NCBI GenBank assembly: GCA_964559175.1
Contig: CAZLGT010000007.1
Location: 1-64,000 of the forward strand
Reading direction: 5' to 3'
Length of the DNA: 64,000 nucleotides
Source: Mariniphaga sp964559175
GTDB taxonomy: Bacteria; Bacteroidota; Bacteroidia; Bacteroidales; Prolixibacteraceae
Positions within the stretch are counted from its first letter, which is position 1, and each line of letters begins with the position of its first letter. The notes beneath the pieces were generated by a model. The model had not been told where the DNA came from. It saw only the letters and a list, made by a program, of their open reading frames with translations, and did not search any database. Shown piece after piece: positions 41,893 to 49,662 of this stretch. Both the position numbers and the translations under genes were made by a program.

Positions 41893-42769
41893 CAAAGCAT
41901 ACCTGTTTGCTGCACTGGCCGTGTTTTTCTGGTCAACCGTGGCCACCGCTTTTAAAATTGCCCTGCGCGATCTGGATGTTATCCAACTCATATTTTTTGC
42001 ATCCGCAGTGACGGTGCTGGTGCTGTTTGTGCTTTTACTCGTGCAGGGAAAAACCGGGTTGTTGTTCCGGCAAACAAAACGCGATATTACCAGGTCGGTT
42101 TTGCTCGGTGCGTTTAATCCGCTGTTTTACTACATCGTTTTATTCAAAGCCTATTCGCTGCTGCCGGCCCAGTTGGCGCAGCCGCTCAACATGGTTTGGC
42201 CCATTGTGCTGGCACTGCTTTCGGTGCCGTTTTTGGCCCAGAAAATTGGCAAATGGAGCATTGCCGGACTGTTTGTCAGTTTTATTGGTGTGGTGTTTAT
42301 TTCCTCACAGGGCGGATGGAGCGGTTTTCAGAACACCAGTTTTACCGGGGTTTTGCTGGCACTGGGCAGTTCGGTACTCTGGTCGGTTTACTGGATTTTA
42401 AGCGTGCGCGACAAACGCGATGAAACCGTGAAACTGTTCCTCAACTTCTTTTTCGGGTTGATTTTTCTCGCTGTGGCCATGTATTTCTTTTCAGATTTTA
42501 ACGTGAAACCGGGCCCCGGATTGCTGGCAGCGGTTTACGTGGGCATTTTTGAAGTGGGCATTACCTATGTGCTTTGGATGAAAGCCATGCAACTGAGTAC
42601 CAACAACGCCAAAATCGGAAACCTCGTTTTTCTGGCGCCGTTTGTTTCGCTCATTTTTATCCATTTTATTTTGAAAGAAACCATTTACATCACTACTTTT
42701 ATCGGACTGGTTTTTATTGTAACCGGCATTTTTACGCAGCGGCTCGACCGGAAAAAACTGAAAACATAA
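41879..42769 (+). CDS. DMT-superfamily (EamA) transporter
   Basis: A 296-residue inner-membrane protein with about ten hydrophobic helices in two EamA repeats (roughly 8-140 and 150-288). Typical features include the N-terminal FWSTVATAFK and an internal ALGSSVLWSVYWIL at the start of the second repeat. Family members export or import small metabolites such as amino acids; substrate unknown. Its start lies inside the 3' end of the TPR gene and its TAA overlaps the ruvC ATG (TAATG), so the three are translationally coupled. Confidence 0.9.
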   Translation: MNSTNKAYLFAALAVFFWSTVATAFKIALRDLDVIQLIFFASAVTVLVLFVLLLVQGKTGLLFRQTKRDITRSVLLGAFNPLFYYIVLFKAYSLLPAQLAQPLNMVWPIVLALLSVPFLAQKIGKWSIAGLFVSFIGVVFISSQGGWSGFQNTSFTGVLLALGSSVLWSVYWILSVRDKRDETVKLFLNFFFGLIFLAVAMYFFSDFNVKPGPGLLAAVYVGIFEVGITYVLWMKAMQLSTNNAKIGNLVFLAPFVSLIFIHFILKETIYITTFIGLVFIVTGIFTQRLDRKKLKT

Positions 42770-43323
42770 TGACACAGAAACCGCTTAAAATACTGGGCAT
42801 CGACCCCGGAACCACCGTTACCGGTTACGGGCTGGTGGAAATACGGAACAACCAGCCGGTGATTCTGCACATGGGAACGCTGGTGCCGGGCAAGTTTTCC
42901 GACCACTATCAACGACTGAAACATTTGCACGAACGGGCGCTGCACCTCATTGAAGAATACCGCCCCGATGTAATGGCTATCGAGGCGCCGTTTTACGGGA
43001 AAAATGTGCAGAGTATGCTGAAACTGGGCCGCGGACAGGGTGTGATTATGGCGGCGGCATTGTTTCACTCGGTGCCCATTCAGGAATACGCGCCGCTGCT
43101 GGTAAAACAGTCGATTACCGGCATGGGCCGGGCTTCCAAGGAACAGGTAAAGTATTTTTTGCAAAAGGTTTATAACCTTACCGACCTCGACCAGGGACTG
43201 GATGCCACCGATGCCGTGGCCGTGGCCATCTGCCATTTTATTCAGCAGGGGAAGCCGCAAAAAAACAAAGAGTACAAAAACTGGGGCGATTTTGTGAAAA
43301 AGAATCCAAGTCGTGTAAAATAA
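42769..43323 (+). CDS. ruvC: Crossover junction endodeoxyribonuclease RuvC
   Basis: A 184-residue Holliday junction resolvase. The acidic catalytic set is present: Asp12 in LGIDPGTTVTGYG, Glu in MAIEAPFYGKN and the Asp pair in LDATDAVAVA. QSITGMGRASKEQV is the DNA-contact region. The open frame begins much earlier but that part overlaps the transporter gene; ATG 42769 overlaps the transporter stop by 1 bp. ruvA and ruvB are not in the window. Confidence 0.95.
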   Translation: MTQKPLKILGIDPGTTVTGYGLVEIRNNQPVILHMGTLVPGKFSDHYQRLKHLHERALHLIEEYRPDVMAIEAPFYGKNVQSMLKLGRGQGVIMAAALFHSVPIQEYAPLLVKQSITGMGRASKEQVKYFLQKVYNLTDLDQGLDATDAVAVAICHFIQQGKPQKNKEYKNWGDFVKKNPSRVK

Positions 43324-43329
43324 TGTCCA

Positions 43330-43587
43330 ATGAAGAAATTTATTAAAGCACTGGGAGTCATTCTGTTATCTGTCCTGCTGTTTTTGTTGCTTCCGGAAAT
43401 AGCCGACTGGATTTCAACGGGTAATTTTCAAATTACAATGAAAGATTTGAGAACAGCCATTTTTGTGGGAATTTTTACTCCGGTTGTTTTGTATTTTTCG
43501 AAAAAAATAAAAGACGATAAAATCTACGTGTTGGTTTTGGTGCTTGTTATGGTGGTGCTAATTTCGCTTTTGTCCCTTTTAAAATGA
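43330..43587 (+). CDS. Small membrane protein of unknown function
   Basis: An 85-residue protein made largely of three hydrophobic helices (about 7-25, 43-60 and 66-84), separated by short polar loops with KKIKDDK. It starts 6 bp after ruvC and is the last gene of the operon. I do not recognise the family. The coding signal rests on the spacing, the good ATG and the hydrophobic pattern; a 52-bp gap follows before the convergent lipoprotein gene. Confidence 0.7.
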   Translation: MKKFIKALGVILLSVLLFLLLPEIADWISTGNFQITMKDLRTAIFVGIFTPVVLYFSKKIKDDKIYVLVLVLVMVVLISLLSLLK

Positions 43588-43639
43588 AAAGGAAAGCAGA
43601 AAATACAGACCAGCTTATTTTCAATTTTTTAAATGCTTC

Positions 43640-44116
43640 TCAATTCACCCGTTCAAAATGGAAATTAAACCTGTCGCAGCACGGAGAGCTTAAATGCAGG
43701 GTATCGTTTCCGTTATAATGTACATATTTTACCCTGTCGGTAAAAAACGAACCCGATTGTTCATCTTTTTCAAAATCAATTTTTAGTCGTAAATCGTTTG
43801 GGTTCCAAAGTGCGGGGACCATTTTACCGTATTCCAGCAGGTTATTCTCTTTTACAAAACCATAAATTCCCACTTTTTTAATGATCAGGTAATCAAAATC
43901 CGGTTCATACCCTGTGCCGTGAATTCCGCCGGAGATATCAAATATTTTCCATATGCCGTAAATTTTCAAATTCTGTTCAGAGAATATTTCGGTATTAAAA
44001 TATCTGGCAGATTCAACTTCGTCAAGTACCTGTGATATTTCAATGGTTTCTTCTTTGCAGGCAGTGAGCAAACCTGCCAGAATTAAAAGGATGAAGATGT
44101 ATTTTGATGTTTTCAT
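43640..44116 (-). CDS. Putative lipoprotein (unknown family)
   Basis: A 158-residue exported protein with a clear lipoprotein signal (LAGLLTAC, Cys20). The mature part is mostly beta-stranded; a short phrase KIYGIWKIFDISGGIHG and a pattern of short beta strands would suit a lipocalin-like barrel, but this is not certain. Two adjacent cysteines near the C-terminus (SPCCDRF) stand out. It is the last of three consecutive small lipoprotein genes on this strand (45118 to 43640), separated by 56 and 13 bp. Function unknown. Confidence 0.75.
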   Translation of the reverse strand: MKTSKYIFILLILAGLLTACKEETIEISQVLDEVESARYFNTEIFSEQNLKIYGIWKIFDISGGIHGTGYEPDFDYLIIKKVGIYGFVKENNLLEYGKMVPALWNPNDLRLKIDFEKDEQSGSFFTDRVKYVHYNGNDTLHLSSPCCDRFNFHFERVN

Positions 44117-44172
44117 GGCGAATTTATTTCATGGGTTTAACGATTCATTTTATGTTGTATTTTTTGTTTTCA

Positions 44173-44694
44173 TTAATGCCATCTGTAATCCGTTTCGGCT
44201 AGCGGGTCAATATTTTTAAACACATCAAAATCCTTGTGTTTGTTTTCTTCCCACCAATCAAAATAGGCTTTTGCCGCAACTGTATGAGATTCATCCGTAT
44301 TATCCATTTGCAATCCATCCGAAGTACGTATAAACAGAACAGGATTTTGCGTTGGAAAGCGTCCAGTCAAATATTTACTTTTAATGGCAACTGCGCGAAT
44401 GGATTCAACGGTCCACAAAACATACATCCCCAGTTTGCATTCCGGCATTCCATAAGATGAAAGTAAATTACGGGGGAACCTGGTTATCATCTGAGTTTCA
44501 TTTCTGTATTGCAGGAGCGCGGGAATGTCTTCAGCAGTAAAGGGCGGCAGTTCCCAAAATTCATATTCACCTGCCTTTAGCAATTCAATGTATTTTTCTA
44601 CCTCAATGTTATTAATATCACCCACATCATCTTTTTTATTACAGGAAAAAAGAAACATTATTAATGTGAATCCGAGTAATGCAATTTTTTTCAT
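44173..44694 (-). CDS. Putative lipoprotein (unknown family)
   Basis: A 173-residue exported protein; lipobox FLFSC (Cys about 18) and a charged NKKDD linker. An ATG eight codons upstream exists but would overlap the previous gene and lengthen the signal n-region, so I start at 44694. The mature part is acidic, alpha/beta and rich in aromatic residues (YFDWWEENKHKDFDVF). No family recognised. It is 13 bp downstream of the next lipoprotein gene, indicating co-transcription. Confidence 0.75.
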   Translation of the reverse strand: MKKIALLGFTLIMFLFSCNKKDDVGDINNIEVEKYIELLKAGEYEFWELPPFTAEDIPALLQYRNETQMITRFPRNLLSSYGMPECKLGMYVLWTVESIRAVAIKSKYLTGRFPTQNPVLFIRTSDGLQMDNTDESHTVAAKAYFDWWEENKHKDFDVFKNIDPLAETDYRWH

Positions 44695-44707
44695 TGTTTT
44701 GAAATTT

Positions 44708-45118
44708 TCAGAATTCATTGTGGTATTCTTCGCTTACCTTATAAATTTTCAAACTGTTTTCATCTACCGAACTGATTTCCCATTTGTAATCGGCCGTTCC
44801 TCCCCAGTACTCAACGATTATAATTAAGATTGAATCCTGCCGCTGCCATGTTCCTTCAAAATCGGCGTAGGCAATGGGAGGAGTTCCGCACCAGCCTGAA
44901 TTTTTTCGTTCGATAAAAACCTGATTTGGTTTAAATTCAAATCCGTAGTCGTTATTATTCAGGGAATCAGCTTTTGTAAATTCTATGATGGTATCATTTA
45001 TCACCTGGTTTGTCCAACTTCCCATCAATTCATCTGAATTCTGTATCAATAATTCCAGTTCCTTTTCACATGAAAACAAGAGAACAGGGAATAAAAACAA
45101 AATTAGTTTTTTCATCAT
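44708..45118 (-). CDS. Putative lipoprotein, possibly lipocalin-like
   Basis: A 136-residue exported protein with lipobox LLFSC (Cys17). The mature part starts with ELMGSWTNQVINDTIIEF, and later FEGTWQRQDSILIIIVEYWGG repeats the GxW-strand pattern of lipocalin-like folds, so a small beta-barrel that binds a hydrophobic ligand is possible (inference). Two ATGs begin the frame in tandem. It heads the three-gene lipoprotein run. Confidence 0.72.
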   Translation of the reverse strand: MMKKLILFLFPVLLFSCEKELELLIQNSDELMGSWTNQVINDTIIEFTKADSLNNNDYGFEFKPNQVFIERKNSGWCGTPPIAYADFEGTWQRQDSILIIIVEYWGGTADYKWEISSVDENSLKIYKVSEEYHNEF

Positions 45119-45213
45119 CCAAAGATTTCAGATTTTTTCAACAAGATGTTTTTAAATCACAATGGGTTGCGTTCATTTGAGGTTTTTTTCCAATAATGTT
45201 GTGAACAGGCTAT

Positions 45214-45513
45214 TTAATTAACCCATATCAAAAATCCGATTATGGCAATTAAAGTGCATAAAAGAAAAATCCCATAAATAATTCGCATACGTTTCTGTTC
45301 CATTTTAGCTCGTTTACTGTTGTCCTTTTTAATTTCAATCAATTCTTTCTCAGATACGGATATGAGATTTAGTGGATTCTGGTTTTCATTAGATTGTGAG
45401 TAAATTGCCTGCCTGTTTTTCCCTTTAAACTTTTGTCGGTTCGACGGACGCAACTCCCGGTTTTGTTTTATCCGACTATTAATGTCCTGTATGTGCCCGG
45501 CTCCGAAACCCAT
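45214..45513 (-). CDS. Small tail-anchored-type membrane protein
   Basis: A 99-residue protein: a basic, soluble N-terminal part (MGFGAGHIQDINSRIKQNREL) and one hydrophobic helix at about 78-97 at the C-terminus. I have a memory of similar small Bacteroidota proteins beginning MGFGxGHI, but no function is known to me. It stands apart from its neighbours by 95 and 125 bp. The single-helix topology would leave the basic part in the cytoplasm. Confidence 0.65.
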   Translation of the reverse strand: MGFGAGHIQDINSRIKQNRELRPSNRQKFKGKNRQAIYSQSNENQNPLNLISVSEKELIEIKKDNSKRAKMEQKRMRIIYGIFLLCTLIAIIGFLIWVN

Positions 45514-45540
45514 TACAATTTAGTTTATTGGTTTATACTT

Positions 45541-45638
45541 TTCGTTTGTTTCTACTCCCAATGATACTCATGCACCCCTTAATATTTCAGCACATCATCA
45601 TCGGGAGTTAAAATATCAATAACCCGGTTACCTTTAAC
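45541..45638 (-). pseudogene. Short coding debris with a VIDILTP motif
   Basis: Reading the minus strand directly after the beta-barrel stop codon gives VKGNRVIDILTPDDDVLKY then a stop; in another frame VHEYHWE and a stop follow immediately. This looks like the C-terminal tail of a lost gene with a frameshift. A related segment (IKRIIDILTP) is found at 46797-46835. Short and uncertain. Confidence 0.35.
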
Positions 45639-46295
45639 TTATTTAAAAAAATATTTAAATCCCATTGATATTGAAAAACCCTTGTGTATCATATCAATAC
45701 GATCAAAACTGTCGGATTTAAAAAACTCCATTATGCTATGTTTGAATGATAATGAAGGACTTATTTTAATATTTTCTGATAGTTTACCTTCAAAACCCAG
45801 TTCAAAACATCCTCCAAAATCAAAATTATTTACAAAGTCTTCATAATTTATAGTTTCATAACTTATGACATTCCCTTCATTATCAAATTCAGGCAATATA
45901 ATTTCTCCTTTAAGTAAAAAAGATGGAACAATGCCAAGCTTTGGAATTACCTTTATTTTATTACCCAATTCGTAACCTATTTTTATTGGGATTGTAAAAA
46001 AATCAAATTTGTATTCCGATATTCCTGTTTCACCTCTTCCATCATCATATACTCTCAGATTGTGAATAAACCCTTGCTGAGAATATAATATATCTATCCC
46101 TAATCGATAATTTTTTGAAGTTTTGTATTCATAATTAAACCCGCCAATGAATCCAATTCTCATTTCAGCGTCAGGGAACGATTTTTTAGCGGGTAAATTA
46201 GTCATGTTAATTCCACCCTGTAATCCAAGATAATGATTCTGTCCAAAAGCACTAAGTGAGGCTGTAAAAAGTATAATGATCAGAAGTTTTTTCAT
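45639..46295 (-). CDS. Outer-membrane beta-barrel protein (PorT-like)
   Basis: A 218-residue protein with signal peptide (MKKLLIIILFTASLSAFG, cut before QNHY) and alternating beta strands ending in aromatic residues, finishing FSISMGFKYFFK, the usual C-terminal Phe signature of outer-membrane barrels. Patterns such as YLGLQGGINMTNLP and RLGIDILYSQQGF are typical of the Bacteroidota OMP_b-brl_2/PorT-like families. The in-frame TTG upstream was rejected. It has no partner gene nearby; function unknown. Confidence 0.83.
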   Translation of the reverse strand: MKKLLIIILFTASLSAFGQNHYLGLQGGINMTNLPAKKSFPDAEMRIGFIGGFNYEYKTSKNYRLGIDILYSQQGFIHNLRVYDDGRGETGISEYKFDFFTIPIKIGYELGNKIKVIPKLGIVPSFLLKGEIILPEFDNEGNVISYETINYEDFVNNFDFGGCFELGFEGKLSENIKISPSLSFKHSIMEFFKSDSFDRIDMIHKGFSISMGFKYFFK

Positions 46296-46509
46296 TAATG
46301 TCAATAACAATTGATTATAATGTAATTTTATATTGTCTGTCAAGGTGCAAAATACAACAATCCACTGAATTTGAAAATGATAACCACCATAGATTTATTC
46401 TAAATAATGATGGTGCCAAAATTCGATAAAACGAAACTACAGAAACTGGGAAAGGTTTTATGAATTCGATGTGACGTCCATGGTTATTTTGGTGTCGTTT
46501 TTCTTTTTT
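46296..46509. other. Non-coding gap of 214 bp
   Basis: No gene of useful length. A plus-strand ATG at 46407 or 46410 opens an 17-18-codon frame (MVPKFDKTKLQKLGKVL) that stops at once; its basic helical text looks like the start of a decayed gene but nothing supports expression. Confidence 0.4.
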
Positions 46510-46785
46510 TCAGTAATCCAACCATTGTCCCAATCCCAAAAGTATTCCCTTTACTAAACCGGATGAATAATCTTCGGGTTGTGATTTTGGTTTTCGGATA
46601 TTTCCATTGTATCCGATTTTAAAAGAAAACCGTTCTTTATATACGTAATTCAGGTCAGCATTTAACCCGATGTAATTTCCGAAGTTTAGTTCCTGTGAAA
46701 AATAAATTGCATTGTTTTCAGCAAATTGGGCATGAACCAATCCAAAGCTGCAAATGAACAGTGATATTATTATTGTTCTCTTCAT
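46510..46785 (-). CDS. Short exported protein, probably a truncated beta-barrel
   Basis: A 91-residue frame: signal peptide MKRTIIISLFICSFGLVHAQ followed by about 70 residues with beta-strand text (LNFGNYIGLNADLNYVYKERFSFKIGYN) and an ending GLGQWLDY. This looks like only the first hairpins of an outer-membrane barrel, far too short to close one, and the region on both sides carries coding debris. I read it as a decayed or truncated copy related in type to the barrel gene at 45639. It might still be translated. Confidence 0.5.
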   Translation of the reverse strand: MKRTIIISLFICSFGLVHAQFAENNAIYFSQELNFGNYIGLNADLNYVYKERFSFKIGYNGNIRKPKSQPEDYSSGLVKGILLGLGQWLDY

Positions 46786-46796
46786 AACTAACCTAA

Positions 46797-46835
46797 ACAT
46801 CATCGGGGTTAAAATGTCAATAATCCGTTTAATTT
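46797..46835 (-). repeat. Second copy of the VIDILTP debris segment
   Basis: The minus strand reads IKRIIDILTP in the frame running into the truncated protein, and at DNA level about 27 of 33 bases match the segment after the barrel gene stop (near 45595-45632). The copies bracket the two minus-strand barrel-type genes. Confidence 0.4.
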
Positions 46836-46945
46836 CATTTATTTTTAAAGTTATCCCAATCTCAGTTGCTCCTCCAAAATGAACCATCTTTCCATTTCTC
46901 TGTTCATTTTATGGCATTAATTTGTTAAATTTAAAAAAAATTGAA

Positions 46946-47434
46946 ATGATACCTAAAAACAATACCGTTCGTTTAACAGCAGTTTTCCTGCTGCTTTTTT
47001 TTGTAATCTCTTGTTCAGCTGAAAGTCAGGTAAAAAGCAAGTTGGTGGTTTACGAAAGTGTGGACCAGATGGTAGCTGCTGCCAAAGAAGTTATTACCGA
47101 AATTACCCCTGAAAATTTTAAAAACACCTACACCCGCGACGATATTTTCATCATTGATGTACGGACAGTGGCAGAAAACCAGTCAGGCGCTGTTCCCGGG
47201 GCAGTAAATATCCCGCGAGGGATGTTGGAATTCAGGATAGGATTGACAGAAGTGTGGGAAGCCGCCGGGAAAAATCCGCCGCAAAAAACCGATCCCATTT
47301 TCGTTTATTGCAGCACAGGCGGACGTGGTTCATTGTCGGCCAAAGCGCTGATGCAGCTCGGATATACTAATGTACAGTCGCTGCAAGGGGGATGGAATGC
47401 CTGGAGTGAATTGTATCCCGACATCAAAGAATAG
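46946..47434 (+). CDS. Rhodanese-domain lipoprotein
   Basis: A 162-residue exported protein: lipobox FFVISC (Cys about 22), then a single rhodanese domain with FIIDVRT, GAVPGAVNIPRGM, active-site loop Cys122-STGGRG and NVQSLQGGWNAW. Rhodaneses transfer sulfane sulfur through the loop cysteine; periplasmic, lipid-anchored ones may handle sulfur or thiol compounds in the envelope. The frame extends to a TTG at 46922; the ATG at 46946 is used. Physiological substrate unknown. Confidence 0.88.
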   Translation: MIPKNNTVRLTAVFLLLFFVISCSAESQVKSKLVVYESVDQMVAAAKEVITEITPENFKNTYTRDDIFIIDVRTVAENQSGAVPGAVNIPRGMLEFRIGLTEVWEAAGKNPPQKTDPIFVYCSTGGRGSLSAKALMQLGYTNVQSLQGGWNAWSELYPDIKE

Positions 47435-47438
47435 TTTC

Positions 47439-47561
47439 TTACTGTTCCGCCTTTTTCAACTTCTTTTCCCTTCGTTCATTATTGGCAATCAGCGGACTGG
47501 TATATTTACCGTACAGTTCAAAAAGTAACTCCATAACAACCATGCTTCCTTCACTTTTCAT
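47439..47561 (-). CDS. Possible 40-residue small protein or gene remnant
   Basis: An ATG-initiated frame (MKSEGSMVVMELLFELYGKY ... LKKAEQ) ending with a basic helix, convergent to the rhodanese gene 4 bp away. The frame stays open nine codons upstream (with FSKK just before the ATG) but no other start exists. Composition looks protein-like, amphipathic helix then Lys/Glu-rich tail. It could be a small ORF or the C-terminal end of a lost gene; no promoter was identified. Confidence 0.3.
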   Translation of the reverse strand: MKSEGSMVVMELLFELYGKYTSPLIANNERREKKLKKAEQ

Positions 47562-47594
47562 TTTTTTACTGAATTCGGATTCGGATTTTTAGTA

Positions 47595-47623
47595 TTGTAG
47601 TTTGCCCCAGTTTTCTATATTTG
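47595..47623 (+). promoter_or_regulatory. Promoter of the PQQ-type propeller gene
   Basis: TTG (47595-47597), 18-bp spacer, TATATTTG (47616-47623). Predicted start about 20 bp before the ATG at 47651. Confidence 0.6.
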
Positions 47624-47650
47624 TAAAAGTCAATTGAAAAAACTACAGCT

Positions 47651-48976
47651 ATGTTTGCCATATCTTCTTTTCGTTTTAAATACCAATGGGCCGGGTTACA
47701 CGAAGGCTTGATCCGGAAAATTAAACCACCGTTTTTTGTTTTAAGTTTTTGTGTTCTTTTTTTGGGGTGCAGTTCTGATGCTCAAAGAGAAGGGGAATGG
47801 CACTGTTTTCACGGTTTGGACCGCACAAATAAATCTTCAGAAACAGGCTTGCTAAAGAAGTGGCCGCAAAATGGCCCCGCATTAAAATGGACCGCTTCGG
47901 GACTTGGCGAAGGATACAGTTCGGTTTCCATTGCCGATGGGTACATTTACACTTCAGGAACAAAATCGGGTGAAACGTTTGTTTATTGTCTCGATTCAGA
48001 GGGAAATGAAGTTTGGGAGAAATCCAACGGAAAGGCATGGTCAACAACCATGTCTCACGCAAGGACCTACACCGGCGCACGCAGTACCCCTACCTTCGAC
48101 AAAGGAACCATTTACCACCTGGGAGAAACCGGGCGTTTGGCTGCATTTCATGCCAAAACCGGTGAAGAATTGTGGTTCAGCGATTTGGCAGAACGTTTTA
48201 ACGTGCCCGAACTGGAATACGGCTATTCTGAATCGGTGATGATTGATGAAGACCATTTATATGTTCGTCCGGCCGGCGAATCCGGATTTCAGGTATGTTT
48301 GAACAAAAACGATGGAGAACTGATTTGGGCCAGCACAAAGATTCCGGGTGTAGAGGGCTATTCTTCACCGGTTTTAATGGAATTTGGCGGATACAAACAA
48401 CTCATTAATGCAAGTTCCGATTGTTATTACGGCGTAGATACCCAAACCGGAAAGTTGTTGTGGAAAGTGGATTATAAAAACCGTAACGGACTGAATGTGC
48501 CGGATGCCATTGTTCATAACGATTTTGTGTTTATTTCCAGTGGCTACGGTAAAGGAAGCATGCTGGTTAAGTTGACACTTCAGGGCGAAGAAATTGTTCC
48601 GGAAACGGTTTGGCAAACCGAGCTTATGGACAATCACCATGGCGGCGTAATCCTTCACGAAGGTTACCTCTACGGTTCGGGAAGCAATGCGCGGGGCTGG
48701 TTTTGCCTCGATTTTATGACAGGTGAACAAATGTGGAAATCTGAGGGGCATGGCAAAGGTTCTGTTACGTTTGCCGAAGGACTGCTTTACACCCTGGATG
48801 AACGGGGAGTTATGAAACTTGTTAAAGCAACTCCCGGTTCGTATGAAACAACCGGAGAATTTCAGGTACCCGAAGGTGGCAGGGGCATGTACTGGGCACA
48901 TCCGGTAGTTTGCGGTAAAACCCTTTACGCGCGCCATGCAGATAAACTTTTTGCATACGATGTAAGTGACAGATAA
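47651..48976 (+). CDS. PQQ-binding-like beta-propeller lipoprotein
   Basis: A 441-residue exported protein with an unusually long n-region (MFAISSFRFKYQWAGL...) before the hydrophobic run and lipobox FLGC (about Cys40). The mature part is a quinoprotein-alcohol-dehydrogenase-like beta-propeller with repeated blades of the form DGYIYTSGTKSGETFVYCLD, KTGEELWFSD and GKLLWKVDYK. This fold is found in BamB and in PQQ enzymes, but no PQQ/metal site is apparent. Possible roles are outer-membrane assembly scaffold or polysaccharide-related binding protein. Its own promoter lies at 47595-47623. Confidence 0.85.
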   Translation: MFAISSFRFKYQWAGLHEGLIRKIKPPFFVLSFCVLFLGCSSDAQREGEWHCFHGLDRTNKSSETGLLKKWPQNGPALKWTASGLGEGYSSVSIADGYIYTSGTKSGETFVYCLDSEGNEVWEKSNGKAWSTTMSHARTYTGARSTPTFDKGTIYHLGETGRLAAFHAKTGEELWFSDLAERFNVPELEYGYSESVMIDEDHLYVRPAGESGFQVCLNKNDGELIWASTKIPGVEGYSSPVLMEFGGYKQLINASSDCYYGVDTQTGKLLWKVDYKNRNGLNVPDAIVHNDFVFISSGYGKGSMLVKLTLQGEEIVPETVWQTELMDNHHGGVILHEGYLYGSGSNARGWFCLDFMTGEQMWKSEGHGKGSVTFAEGLLYTLDERGVMKLVKATPGSYETTGEFQVPEGGRGMYWAHPVVCGKTLYARHADKLFAYDVSDR

Positions 48977-49069
48977 GGCCGGGAAGTTTATTCCGACAGG
49001 GTGTTGAAATGCATTGGAGTTAAAACAGAATACCCTGTTCTCCAATCCGCTTAATTTCCTTCATTCAGA

Positions 49070-49100
49070 TTTGAAAACCTGAACTATTTCGGTATATTTG
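49070..49100 (+). promoter_or_regulatory. Near-consensus promoter of the gene at 49121
   Basis: TTTG (49070-49073), exactly 19 bp, TATATTTG (49093-49100): a full match to the TTTG-N19-TAnnTTTG consensus. Expected start about 14 bp before the GTG at 49121. Confidence 0.75.
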
Positions 49101-49120
49101 CCCCGCAAAATTGTAAAGGG

Positions 49121-49528
49121 GTGAAATTCAAACTGAAAATAACAAAGCTTTTGCTGGTCAGGGTGCTGGTTTTTGCAGCGCTTACGGCTGTTGCTGTGTT
49201 GTTCGATTTGTATTTTGAAAAGCACCCTGCTGCATTGGAAGAACTGCAAACCGGACCGGAAAACGAGGCCTGCGATCATGGCGCTATATACCTTTTTTCG
49301 CAAAGCAGCAGTTTTGGTGTCAAATCATCCGCACAAAAAACTTTGGGGCGTAAGTTGTTCGACGATGCCCACGACAAACTTCTCCAGAAGTGTCATCAGC
49401 TGCGGCACCATCAGGCATTGAAAGCCGAAACCGCTGTGCCGCTGAAACCGCTCTTCCTTTCATACCATCACCTCATTTTCAGGCATTATTACCTTACCTT
49501 TCCCGACGACGATCCGCCGGTTTCGTAA
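49121..49528 (+). CDS. Small exported or membrane protein upstream of secDF
   Basis: A 135-residue protein I do not recognise. It starts with GTG behind AAAGGG, and its promoter is the best in the window. One hydrophobic helix (about 10-28) is a signal or anchor. The rest has two cysteines (ACDHG, KCHQL) and many histidines (CHQLRHHQ, SYHHLIFRHYY), so metal binding is conceivable but unproven. It is 134 bp upstream of secDF with no clear terminator between; the gap 49529-49662 holds only a weak inverted repeat. Confidence 0.7.
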   Translation: MKFKLKITKLLLVRVLVFAALTAVAVLFDLYFEKHPAALEELQTGPENEACDHGAIYLFSQSSSFGVKSSAQKTLGRKLFDDAHDKLLQKCHQLRHHQALKAETAVPLKPLFLSYHHLIFRHYYLTFPDDDPPVS

Positions 49529-49662
49529 GTTTTCCTGTCCGGGAAATCTGCCGGACAAAATCGTGCAGGCACGCGCCTGATATCCGTTTGAAGTAATATT
49601 CATAACTGCTTCATAATAAGTTAATTTATATAAATCCATTACAATTTTAAAACGAAAATCAC

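Noticed and set aside
42574..42768. 65-residue N-terminal extension of RuvC
   Set aside because: It lies wholly inside the DMT transporter gene in another frame; RuvC starts at its usual position with the ATG overlapping the transporter stop.
46407..46466. Mini-frame MVPKFDKTKLQKLGKVL as a small gene
   Set aside because: Too short, no promoter, stops at once; kept only as possible debris.
49538..49560. Terminator before secDF
   Set aside because: TGTCCGG/CCGGACA forms only a 7-bp stem and has no T tract on the plus strand.
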